The notes beneath the pieces were generated by a model that saw only the letters and a program-made list of their open reading frames with translations, was not told where the DNA came from and ran no database searches. From the NCBI RefSeq assembly GCF_004337985.1, contig NC_043744.1, positions 2,578,408 through 2,642,407 on the forward strand: DNA of 64,000 nt. Reading direction: 5' to 3'. Origin of the DNA: Pyricularia pennisetigena (lineage: Eukaryota; Ascomycota; Sordariomycetes; Magnaporthales; Pyriculariaceae). Of this stretch, positions 1 to 11,133 are shown piece after piece; the first letter of the stretch is position 1; every line of letters begins with the position of its first letter. The translations under genes and the position numbers were made by a program.

Positions 1-2059
1 TGAGGAAGAGGGAGACGCGGAGACGCCATCTCAATCCGTACAATCTCCTCCGGTTGGTAAGTCTGCCTTCTTCAAATGTTCATAGTAATATGGGCTGGAC
101 GGTTGAACTGACAGGCACCACAGTGCCATCCCGAGTCTCCATGTCAGGTGCTCCGCCAGTTCCCGGCAACCGGCCAGTCCCGCCGCCCGTTCCCTCAGAG
201 GGTAAGTTCACCAAGTCATACATAACTGCGACAGCTCAGTTCGCTACTATTGACTCCGGAGCTGACTCGTGAATGATCCAGCTCGTCCTCCACCTGTGCC
301 TCCTATCGCAGGTGTAAAATCACCTAGTGCTGGGTCTGAATCCGATGACGAGCTGTCGGAACATCCCATACCAGAACCCCTTGCAACTCCGCGAGGAGAG
401 CCTACTCCTACCTCTAGGGCTCCGCCTCCTCCGCCTCCAGGGCCACCACCGGTCGAGCCTAGCTCTCCGCGGTCTCCAGGCCCAAGACAGCAGAGTTTCT
501 TCGGCGGTGGCGATGAGATCTCGCCAACTTCACCAACTGCTTCCAGCATGTCGAACAAGCGCGCTAGCAGACCACCGCCGCCTATTCCCGCGATGCCTCC
601 TTCATCACCTCCACCTGCGGCTTCCCGTCCTCCGCCTCCTCCGCCTCCAGGAGGGTTGAGTCGTCGCTCGACTGCCGACAACCGGCCGTCGTCGCCAACA
701 AAAGCAACGAGGAAGGAACTTTCGGATGAGGAAGAGATTACTGAGTACGAGGGCGACTATGATACGGACATCGGGTCGTCTGTGCCTCACAAAGACGCCC
801 TGAAATCCCACGGCCGAGATTCAAGTATAGATGAGACAACGTCGGTGTCTTCTCCCGTTGCAACCGCTCCGCCAACCCTGCCGCCGCCGATTCCTTCGGT
901 TAATGCTCCTCGGGCTCCTCCACCCATCCCTAATCAGCCACCTCCAGCCCCGAAAACCGATTATCGCCGTTCCGTAGACATGCCACGCATGGCACCTCCG
1001 CCTCCACCGCCGCAGAAGGAGGCTCCCCAATATGACGACGATTACGATCCGTACAACTATTCGGCACCGAGCCAAGGCGTTTCAGCAGCACCTGGCTACG
1101 CGCCACCCCCTCCAAAGTCACCAAGATCACCGGAAATTCCACACACGTCGGAAGCGCCCTATCAGCCGCCACCTCCACCACCCGGCGTCCAGCAGAGCAG
1201 TCGTGTCGCTCGGCAGTCCTTAGATGTTGGACGGCCGTCGCACTCTGGACGTAGGTCGGTGGACATCGGACCTTCTTCGATGGACTCGCATTTCGTGGCC
1301 AACGACATCGACTTAGCGCCATCATCAAGCTGGTGGACGCAACGTAATGGGTTGCCACCACAGCTGCAAGGTCGCAAGGACATATTCTTCGAGTCTGAAC
1401 AGTCAGTATCGGCACAAGGAAGCAAAAGCATGGTTACTCGCGACATTTATATCCTATATCACGATTATTCTCAGACTGTCATTACAGTCTCGTACGACGG
1501 AAAGAATCCGAGCGATGTGCACCTGAGCCAGCGTCACGAGCCCCCGCCGCGAACTCTGCGTCAGGATCAACTGGAGCAATCGTATGAGCGGTTCGGCCGT
1601 CAGATTGCAGAGGCTGTCAAGGGAAAGAAGGAGACTGTGGTCGGCGACGGAACGCCTTACGGCCTTGTGCAAGAACTCCTGCGCTCACACAAGGACGCGC
1701 TTCTACCAGTAGGCACACGGGCCTACGGCGCACTCGTCTATGCCAACATGGCCAATGCCAGCACCACTGTTAACGACGAGATTCGACCCGGCGACATCAT
1801 GTCCATTCGCAACGCCAAGTTCTCAGGCAAGCACGGCGCTCTGGGACACAAGTACAGCATGGAAGTCGGCCGGCCGGATCACGTGGCTGTCGTGGCCGAG
1901 TGGGATGGCAGCAAGAAGAAAGTACGGGCTTGGGAGCAGGGCAGGGAGAGCAAGAAGACGAAGCTCGAGAGTTTCAGGCTCGACGACCTGCGCAGCGGTG
2001 AGGTCAAGATATGGAGGGTTATGCCGCGGAGTTGGGTCGGCTGGGAAGGGCAGAACTAG
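1..2059 (+). CDS. BBC1: BBC1/AIM3-like actin-patch protein, 3' part (5' end outside window)
   Basis: Exons 1-56, 115-201 and 282-2059 join in one frame; the introns have GTAAGT donors and CTGAC branch sites. The visible part has a long proline-rich, low-complexity region with many PPPPP and PPxP runs that could bind SH3 domains. A conserved globular C-terminal region of about 210 residues follows, starting near the DIYILYHDYSQT motif and ending in VMPRSWVGWEG. This C-terminal domain plus proline-rich linker is typical of fungal BBC1/MTI1 proteins, which act at cortical actin patches and restrain type I myosin/Arp2/3 activity during endocytosis. The N-terminal SH3 domain expected for the family would lie upstream of base 1 and is not seen. 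The identification rests on recall of the C-terminal domain. The gene is cut by the window edge, not visibly broken. Confidence 0.75.
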
Positions 2060-2916
2060 TGCTTCTCGACGTTGGGCTCCACGCGACTGCGGGGTGGCAA
2101 GGCCAGGTCGGCACCAGCCCTGCAGAGCGGCTGGAATCCTATGTCGATGGGAAGCGTGCAGAGATAGTGTCACTGCGGAAGGCCCCTGTCAACATTTGGA
2201 AAATGAGATGGGGTGCAGAGATAATGGGATTACTATCTGTAAATGAGGCGGTGGCGGAAACGTCTTTTTGGTTTCGTTTTTTTTTTTTTTTTCGGGTTGT
2301 AATTTTCTTGTGTCTGTCTCGAGTTGAAAAGGTCACAGAAGATTACAGAATTTGTGATGATGCGGATTTCTGTGAGGGATTCAAAAATGAGGATGACTGC
2401 AAGATGAGCGCCTTTGGGAAGCATGACGAGGCGTATCGTGAAAGTGATATCATTTGTTAGTGTTGTGTGCGCGGGTGGTATGCTTTAATCTCATTTCTTT
2501 TGGTTCTCTTTCTACTACAGCACCAATACCTTTTTCTCTTTCTTGTTTTTTTTTTCTTGTACTGAAACATTACTTCCCTCACCATGTTGTTATTAAAATC
2601 TTGACCGAAGTGTCAAAGCTGTCTTCATTGGCCTGCTGCATTTGGGTTTCACAATATTGGCGTGGAAAAAGGCAACAGCTGGCTATACGAGCTTTCGAAC
2701 GGACATGGTTGTAAAAATCCTCCACGAACAGGGATCATGGGAACCAACACTTTGATAGGTACGAGGTTTTGCCATGCAGTAACCTAATGGCCAAATATTC
2801 ACAATTCACTTTATTCCCCTTTACCTTTACTACCATGCTAAAAATCAGGAACAACGGTACCCAACCCACCCCCATGTTCGCACAGATCTCATGCATAATG
2901 TCCAAAGCCTATGCAC

Positions 2917-2969
<53 letters not shown>

Positions 2970-3138
2970 TTCAAGCAAGCATAGGTACAGTAAACTGTAT
3001 AGATTTGTAGTACAGATTGTAGAAATGAATGAGAAAGATGTTAGCTACATATGAAAGCACCTTAAAGAAAACCACAAAACGCTGCGAGGAAAACACAAAG
3101 GATAGATAAGATTCATGAGTGATGTCTACCCCGGAACC
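2060..3138. other. Convergent intergenic region
   Basis: This lies between the stop codons of the BBC1-like gene and the minus-strand gene at 3139. It presumably holds both 3' UTRs. It is T-rich near 2276-2292 and 2545-2553 and contains a 50-base A tract. No coding potential is seen. Confidence 0.6.
2918..2967. repeat. Poly(A) homopolymer, 50 bases
   Basis: An uninterrupted run of A from 2918 to 2967 in the convergent 3' region. Its length is probably approximate because homopolymers are hard to sequence. Confidence 0.95.
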
Positions 3139-4835
3139 TCAGGAAACGACGACAGGATGCCGGTGGTAATTTGCATGGTATGGCCGAAGATCGTTGTCGT
3201 AGTCGTCATAGTCGTCCTCATATACAGCCACAGCTCTCGTGGTGGTCTCTTCTCCAGGCTTGGGTGCCGAGTTCTGTGTCCTGAATGAAAACGCTCGCTG
3301 CAGGAAGGCCTTTGGGCCCACGTATTCGAGATCCCAAGTGCGCGAGGTTAGCGGCAAGGGGATACGGTGTATCTTGGGCATCTGCCAGCGTTGTTTGATG
3401 CAGTCGTCCACCAGAGCCATGAGACCAGTTGCAATGATGATGCTGTATCAATGTCAGCAAGTTGTTTGCTTTTGGCAATCAAAGTATGATAAAAGGGGAT
3501 AAGGGAGTAAAGAGAGGAGAAGGAGAAAACTTACTCTGCGACATCCGTTTTCGCATTGATGACATTCCAGTCGTTGATCCAGAAGTGACATGGCGGGATC
3601 CAACCACCAGCCTCCTCGTCAGCGGCAATTTGAACGGGGGAACGGGCCTCGGGCACTATATGTGCGATGGCGCCTTCGACGTGTCCCTTGTTGCTGCTCG
3701 TCTTACTGCCCCCTTGGCCGTGGCGCATCAGGTGGAAAGACACTATTCCCGTGTCCTTGTCCGTGGCACGCCTCCAGCTATAGCTGTTACCCCACCACTC
3801 AAATTCGTAGCGCTTCGAGTTGGAACCGCTTTTGCCCTTGCGCTCGACTTCGACACGCGCGTAGTTGCTGAAATCTAGCTTTATGGTATTGGTTGCGGCG
3901 GCGGCGGCCGTGGGTGAAGTGGCGTCAAATTCGCTGCTTTCATTGTCGTCGTAGCTTTCGCATACCGAGTGCAAGCTTCCACCGATGCTAGACTGATCCA
4001 GGGTGCGTTTAGATCTGGACTCAGGGCGGGCGGATGAGAAAGGGCGGGTGATGGCACTGGTAACAGAGCGGGTAAAGGTGGGCTTGGCTTTGTCGCTGGG
4101 GGTGACGGGGGAGGAGCAGAGAGATGGAGGGAGTGATATCGGACTCTTGTGCGATTTGGCTGGCGATGAGGGTGGAGAATACTTGCGCTTGGAACTGCAG
4201 ACCTCGCGACCAGAGTCCCGGCAGTATCGGCGCAAAGAGAAGTCCCGGCGTGCTAAGTCATGCATGCGGAGGTGAAATAGCTGGACTGTTCTGGGACGAC
4301 GGTGACGTCCGCTAGACTGAACGGTTGTGTCAACGCGCAGGTTCATGTTGCCATCAGATGTAAAGTCGTCATGGCGAATCGAAAGGCGGTCCATGCTAGG
4401 GAAGAGCTTGGAAAACTCATGGGGAGAGGCCGGTTGCACATCTTCCTCCACGAGCTCGGGACAGTATATGGGAAGAGGAGGGATGCTGCTGGAAAAGCCG
4501 CCTTCCTCTTCATCATCCAAAAGATCATCCAGGGACGAGTTGGTCGAGGCGTAAGTCTCGACGGATGATCGAGCACATGTGGTTGTACCTGGCGAGAGGT
4601 CATCATGATAGTAGCTGGGACGACGACCAACTCGGCTTTGCGGTTGTTCTGTGACAACCTTGATGACCGGTTTAGGTGGCATCCTGACATATGAGTGCTG
4701 CGGAGAGTTTTCTATTGTCGTTGGTCTGCTACTCTGGCTGTCGAATGAATCCCTGGTCCTGGTGCTGTAGGAATCTCTCCGGGAGTCGCGAGTGTACGAG
4801 CTCCCGGCACTTCGTATCCTCTCCAGGGAATGCAT
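3139..4835 (-). CDS. Serine-rich fungal protein with possible tubby/LURP-one-like C-terminal domain
   Basis: Two exons, 4835-3535 and 3442-3139, separated by a 92 bp intron (GTAAGT donor, ATACAG acceptor), give 534 residues. Residues 1 to about 310 are low complexity, rich in Ser, Arg, Pro and Asp, and look disordered. From about 315 to 480 there is a compact region: NTIKLDFSNYARVEVERKG, YEFEWWGNSYSWRR, FHLMR, then IIIATGLMALVDDCIKQRW, which is completed across the splice junction. The alternating short beta-strand motifs ending in a hydrophobic helix resemble the LURP-one/tubby C-terminal-like fold found in many uncharacterised fungal proteins. That assignment is by eye. The tail is acidic and tyrosine-rich (YEDDYDDYDND). 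The first in-frame ATG is used as start. No specific function can be given. Confidence 0.7.
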
Positions 4836-7800
4836 GATGATAGGGGATGTGGGGATATATGTGAGAGTAAAGTTGCGTGAGACGCCAAGTATGATTAGGG
4901 GTCCAGTGCTAGTTTGGCCTTGTAAGGTGAGATGCCGATTCGTTGTAGCTGAAGGCGACCCAGATAGCGGTGAATCATCAACTGGAAGTGAAGTCCACTG
5001 TCGTCCTTTCTGAGAATGGAACTGTGGATGATGATCACGAGTCTAGAATTGGGCAGCAATATGCTGTATATGCAATGCCCTTGACTGGAGGATTTGGTGA
5101 ATGCTAAGAGATATTCGGCTTGAAAAAACGAATGGGATATGACTTGGCGTCGATGTGGGTGTGTAGCTGAGGGTGTCTGATAAGCGATTCAAAGAAATCG
5201 AACGGAGAGAGACCGAGCGCACGCGAAAAAAATATATATTATCAAGTGTAAAGGGTGAAAGACAAGCTGCAGCTTTGTCTTGGTCGGATGCGATGTGTAA
5301 GTGTAATGTAGGGGTCCTAGTGTGGTTCCTCTGCCGCTGCCTGCATGCGGGAGGGGTAGGTACGTAGGGTCTGGAAGGAGGAAAAAGAACGTTGGTACAC
5401 AAAAAAAAAAAAAAAAAAAAGATATTACAGTTGTTTGCTCGTTGTATGCAGCTTTGTTCGATGATCTCAGGGACGAGGAACAAAGACAGCTAAAAAGGTT
5501 GATGGAAGAAGTCGGGATGCATCGACTGATGTATCGACAGCTCATCCCGCTCATTCACACACCTCACCCTTGTCAAGGCCCAACGTTGTCGAAGGCTGGT
5601 CTGGGGATGGAGCCACACCAAGCCGGGGTGGGGTGACGACAAGGGAGTGTGGTGTTCACAGAGTGTGCAAAAAAAGGTTCTGCGACTCCATCCATGCCAG
5701 GATGGCCCAGCAGGAAGAAGGCTGAGTGTCAGTGGAGGGAAGAGAGCTGAGGGTCTGTGTTATAACAGGCAATAGACATGGATAGAAGCAGGAAAAAAAA
5801 AAAAAAAAAGGAAACGTCCGAGGTGAGCAAATCTCGGGAATCTTGGAAGCCGCCTTGAGACAACCTGACAGCATTGTGTACATGACCATCCGTATTTGCA
5901 GATAAATAGACAGAGGGAATTCCCAACCCATTAGGCCATTTGAGGATAGGATCAAATTGTCCGCGTCTAAGAATTTTTCAGCCTATCGAATGGTATTTCT
6001 CCTTACACACCACACCACACCACAACCGTGTTTACCTACCTTTAGCAAAACATCTCAAGACTACATACCCGCCGTGACCACCATCGTACCTTCCAGAGAC
6101 GAGAATATCCGAAGGAAAACTGAAGACAAGATCTAAAAAAAAGTGGGGAGCAATAGAGGATGAACGGAAGGAAACAGAAAACAAGCATCGAATCCTACTG
6201 GCCCAACCATCCGCCGACCGTTGATCACTCCTTCCCTCTATCTAGCCGAAGAAGGCAAGGTACGTACCTGAGCTTGCTGAGGCTGGCCATTCATAACCAA
6301 ACCCCACTGCTTTGATGGAGGGCACCAAAGGGCACCTGCTTCGGTGTTCCCCTTGCGGGAGCCAATCCGCTTGTGGAGGCACTGCACCGGCAGAAACACA
6401 CTTGAGCTCCCCACTAAATGGTCCATCACCAATCAGTCACGGCGCGAAGGCAAAAGTTTCCCCAAAGTTTCGCTAGAACGAGTTTCACAAGCTAATAATA
6501 AAAAACAAAGTGGGTGCTTGGGAGGCAAAAGGCGAGGGACAAATAATGACACTTTATTCAGCATGACCGAAAAAGCAAGTATTCAACAAGACCCATTTGT
6601 TTGCCGCTGTCGGCCTGCCCTGTGACAGAAGTTTCACTCGCACAAGCCAAGCCGAGCTGCGGGGATTTCCCAGGATCATTCGGAGGGGAAGCGTTGAATT
6701 GCAAAATGACCATAGCCAAAGAATTACAGTCATCGAGACGGATCTGGTTGTAATGACCATGACCGTGGCCGTGGCAGAGACCGCCAGGCAAGCAACCACA
6801 GCAGGTAGGCTGTAGACAGGGGGGCGTCACATCTCTATCGCCCTGGTCCTGGCAAATGCACTCGGCCCAGGCTGTTTACCTTAGTTTGCCTATAATAAGA
6901 ACCTGGATGCGATCGATAACTGCTAGCTACAGTAGCTGAGTAGTATTTCCCCGTGCCGGTATGCTAATGTATAGCGATCGGTGCACTAGACAAGCGCTTT
7001 TTCGCTTCCTATTTTTTGTTCCTTTTTCTTCATGCCACGTTAAAAAGGACCCGCCGCTGCCGCCGATGGAAGCCACATCCCCTGGCTTTGCAGGATTCGG
7101 CAGGTTCCCGAGGATTCGATCACCTAAGATGTAGGGAACGACCTGAGCCTAGCCTAGTGTATTGCATCCCATGCCAACGTCTGATTAAAATTTTTCTTCA
7201 GCGGCAGCCCGAAAGAAGAGACGGGTTGATGCACTCTTACGTAGAAGGCTCATAAAGTTGAGATCAAACGACGACTTGCATGCATGCAATAGTTAGTTTC
7301 AGTGTATTGTTGTTTCTTCTTCCCTGCCATCCCATCTCCCATTGATTTGGGTTTGGAAACATACGGAATATACCGCTGTACAGTAGTAAAGTAATACAGT
7401 ATGGATGAATTGATTAATGGGAATAAAGCGGGCTTGAACGACCAAGTTGCTGACAAGCTGAGTAAAACCTACATAAGCAATAATTACATCGACTATACTA
7501 TACTAGTGTACGGTACATAGACACTATGAACAATGCTTCGGTGCGCTACCGACTGGCTTGCTCACCTGTCAGTCACTGCAGCCGGTGTCGATCCCGGCAG
7601 TCGCTGACCAGCTTAGGGGTCCAAGTCTTCGGAAGCACGGTGCTATACTGACTAACATTTTCCCCAATAATTCTACCAACTCACCCTCAAACAATCAACG
7701 ATATTCCTTACAAATCCGAATAGTGATGGCAACCCGCATCCCATAAATCCATAAAAACAGCATGAAACATTTCTCCCGTTTGGGCTCTTGGTGAGTTTGA

Positions 7801-8335
7801 GTAGGGGGAAAAAAACGCTCAGAGCGAATCTAAGCCCTGTGGAACCTTCTCAAGTGGTACTTGACTCCCCACTGCCACAAGTCACTACTGTACTCTCCTC
7901 ATCCCCTGGAAGAAATTCCAATCCATCATACATTTCATCTTGACCTTGACCTGCGACCCACTGCCTCCTGAAGGAATTTCGTGGGGGCTGTTTTGACCGC
8001 CACGCCACTTCACCACAGTCAGCCAGCAAAGTCACCAAGGCAAAAGTAATTTCTGGCCCCGTGACTTGCTTGCTTTACGTTGCTTTGCTCCATTTCCATT
8101 TCATTCTGTTCCGTACCGTTCATTTAGTTTGCATTTTAGGATTTTAAGCGATGCGCAAATCAGGCTTTTCCCTTGTCTTCCCAAAATCCATGGAGCTCGC
8201 AAAAACCGCTAACGACGTGGTGAAAGCGTTGGGAGCGTTCAATTCAATCGACATGGCCCGTTGGTGGGTGGCTGTGCAGTCATGCTGTAGATGCGATATG
8301 GACATTGACGACGCATCAGAGGGTACGTGTCATAG

Positions 8336-8377
8336 CAAGAAAGAAAAAGAGAGAGAGGGAGAGAGAGGGAGAGAGAT
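8336..8377. repeat. GA-rich microsatellite
   Basis: Purine-only tract made of AAAG and GAGAGA/GGGAGAGA units in the gene-free region. Simple sequence; no function implied. Confidence 0.8.
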
Positions 8378-10643
8378 GACGACGTTTTGGGGGACAAACC
8401 ATATTGATGCCCAACCAGGACGAGGACAATACACCCACTTTCCCGTCGCTCTGGTTGTAGGTTTTGTTGTAGTTTCTGACCGACTAACTGACGTCTTTCA
8501 GTACCTCTGCGTGCAGCAATCGACAATGCGCCAACCCAGCTGTCCCATGGTCACGAGATCTCTTCCCCCACATTTGGTTGTCTGCATCTTCTTGGCCGCA
8601 GTTAATCCACTAAATGAGCTGATATATGCAGTATTACATTGTGGTAGAAAATAAGTCCTACTATAGTATGGGTGATTGACAACACGCCCAATGATCCAAT
8701 TCTGTCCAGGCCCCGATCTCGACCCTTTTGGATCGATTCCACCACATCCCGTTGGTCGTCCTACCTACCAACCAAGGGCCGGACCTCGGTTTTGACATGC
8801 ACCATTGCCGCCACCACCATACCACAGGTGTCGCCTTTTGTACCACGCAACCTGGGACTTGTTTGACTGTATCACAGCAGCCTGCAGTACTGACAAACAG
8901 TGGAACAAGCCGAACGGCAACTCCGCTCCGAAGTGACCGAGCACGGCAGCCCAGCGTTTTTCCCAGATGCATGCGCGCTGGCCGTCGATCGGGCCAGTCG
9001 AAATGCTGCTCGTCGCTGCAGCGATTGCTGTCGTGTCCTGATTGGACCTCAAACCTTGGACAAGGCTCTCAGTTCGAATCGTATCACCCGCACAGCCCAC
9101 ACACCCACCCGCTTCTCGTCTCTCGACTTGGCTATTTTCCCTATCACACGTTTGGCCATCGGGCTTTCATCCATTAGCTAGACGGATCCTTGAGTGAGGC
9201 TGCACATGTGGAGCTCTTTTCGATTGGCTTACGCAAATATCTTCTGCCACCATTTGAATTTTCTCTGGCGCTCCAGGCCGATCTCGGGGTACCATGTTGT
9301 AAATTGCGCCCAGGCGCACGCGCAACTGTTGCATCGACTTGATGCCCTATTTGTTGCTAAAAATCTATGTGAATGCCAATGAAATATTCTCTAGGGGTGT
9401 CTCTGTGTTTGGTTTGATTGTATGTAGTTTCTCAAACCCGAGACATCGCACGACCTCCATCCAGCGGGTTCTTCATCTGCCATGATAGGACTCAAGAATG
9501 GGTCACAAATTAGTATTACAGTTCCTCCAATCGAGCCGGATGGTCAACATTGTGATTGGTGAAGATAGTACAGCAGTTGACGTGGCAACGCCGACAGACG
9601 TTCGGAATGGCATCACGCATCTCACCACTCTTTTACTTTGTAGGTTCTAGAAGGCATTCGCTTGCAGCATACATGATTTCCAACCAGAGGAAATTTTCTC
9701 TTGGGGGGCGAGCCCACGGGGGACCTGCACCATATTGTCTCAGACTCTGGAGAGGAAAAAAAGCGAGCCAGTAGGATTAAAAGTTGCCCATTCCCGAGGG
9801 AGCCAAGACAGTACGCTTCAAAGTTCCCCTTTCTGTATGTCTCAACCAGTGGAAGCTTCGATGCGCCTTTTGGTAGTGTGACAATATTAGATAAAACCGG
9901 TCTTCTTTTTTTTCTTTCTTTTTTTTCTCGGAAGCGCCAATAAAATAAGTCAAGTCAGAAATGGAGACATACACACATTCTACTGGTCAGCTTCCGGAAT
10001 GGTGCCCAAAGCTACTGTGCCTCTGCTGCAACGCGTCAGGGAAAAATATCCTAACCATTCAACAACGCTGACGCCTCAATTCAGCTCTAAAGAGTGCCTA
10101 GATAGACGCTGCTTGTCCTTCCGCTAAACCTATGGTCTAGCAGTAGTCTTTGGGCGTATTGATAGGTGTTCACTTCTTAAGCTCCCCCTAAACAAATGGG
10201 CGTGTTTTCCTCCTACCCTTCTCATTGCAACATAGCGTCCTGTCCAGAAAGAGAAAACCAATGTGTAGCTCGAGAATATGCAGGGGTTGTGCATGTTGGT
10301 TTGCTAAAAAAAATAAAAAAATAAAAATAAAAAAAAGGTGGTAAAGGTCATCAATGTGCAGTAAAAACATCATCATCGGGCGACGGATCAAAAAGCGGAT
10401 GGCTGATAGAAAAGGATAAACGCACAATCGTCCAAGTATCAAGCAAAAAATTTCTCATTGGCCCTTCTTGTCATCGTGATCTGACCTGCGTTTGCTACCC
10501 ACCGCGCGGGAGTTTCTGGCGCCCGAGTATACTGCTCCAAGTGCTAGCGCCTACTCAGATACATCTGCACCGGTAGTTTATAGACTTCGTATTCCTGATG
10601 ACCCATGTGGAAACTGGCAATATATACACCATGGCCAAGTTGG

Positions 10644-10646
<3 letters not shown>

Positions 10647-10685
<39 letters not shown>

Positions 10686-10835
10686 NNNNNNNNNNNNNNN
10701 NNNNNNNNNNNNNNNNNNNNNNNNNNNNNNNNNNNNNNNNNNNNNNNNNNNNNNNNNNNNNNNNNNNNNNNNNNNNNNNNNNNNNNNNNNNNNNNNNNNN
10801 NNNNNNAAAAAAAAAAAAAAAAAAAAAAAAAAAAA
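10647..10835. other. Assembly gap flanked by poly(T) and poly(A)
   Basis: There are 39 T at 10647-10685, then 121 N at 10686-10806, then 29 A at 10807-10835. The flanks are inverted relative to each other, so the missing DNA sits between complementary homopolymers. Translations crossing it are artefacts. Confidence 0.95.
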
Positions 10836-11133
10836 CAAGATACAGCTCTGCTAGAGAACATGAGCACGGGTTAGAGCTTCTCGTTACCTGCCAAAAAAAC
10901 AGATCCGTTTCGAGAAGCACAATGCAAATCGCAATTTCGGCTACCGTATCTAAAGTTCGGGCACGTCCAAACGTAGAAAAAATACATTCTATTGTTCATA
11001 TCAAATTACCGCAACCAGACCAGAGCAGAAACACTAAACATGCTAACATGAGCCCATCAAAAATTTCAGAATATACATGTGACATCAACAGGAGACTTTA
11101 GGAAGTGTTACTTCTGGGCTTCAGAGTACACCA

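Larger units (their letters stand above)
4836..11133. other. Long region without a credible gene (6.3 kb)
   Basis: I read both strands. ORFs here are short (the longest free of N is 167 codons, 8151-8654), low in complexity or biased, and none has a recognisable domain or a chain of plausible exons. The left end must hold the 5' UTR and promoter of the 4835 gene, and the right end the 3' UTR of FAS2. It contains A tracts at 5401-5420 and about 5793-5809, a GA-rich microsatellite near 8336-8377, A/T-rich simple sequence near 10305-10336 and an assembly gap. A non-coding RNA or relics of mobile DNA cannot be excluded. Confidence 0.6.

Noticed and set aside
247..681. Gly-rich minus-strand ORF opposite the BBC1-like gene
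   Set aside because: It is the complement of proline codons in the proline-rich region and has no family resemblance.
8151..8654. 167-codon ORF in the large gene-free region
   Set aside because: It includes the GA microsatellite, has no recognisable domain and lacks splice partners; probably chance.
9060..9080. B-box-like AGTTCGAATCG
   Set aside because: No matching A box or acceptor stem around it.
10492..11101. ORFs crossing the N gap with Phe/Lys runs
   Set aside because: They consist of translated homopolymers and undetermined bases.
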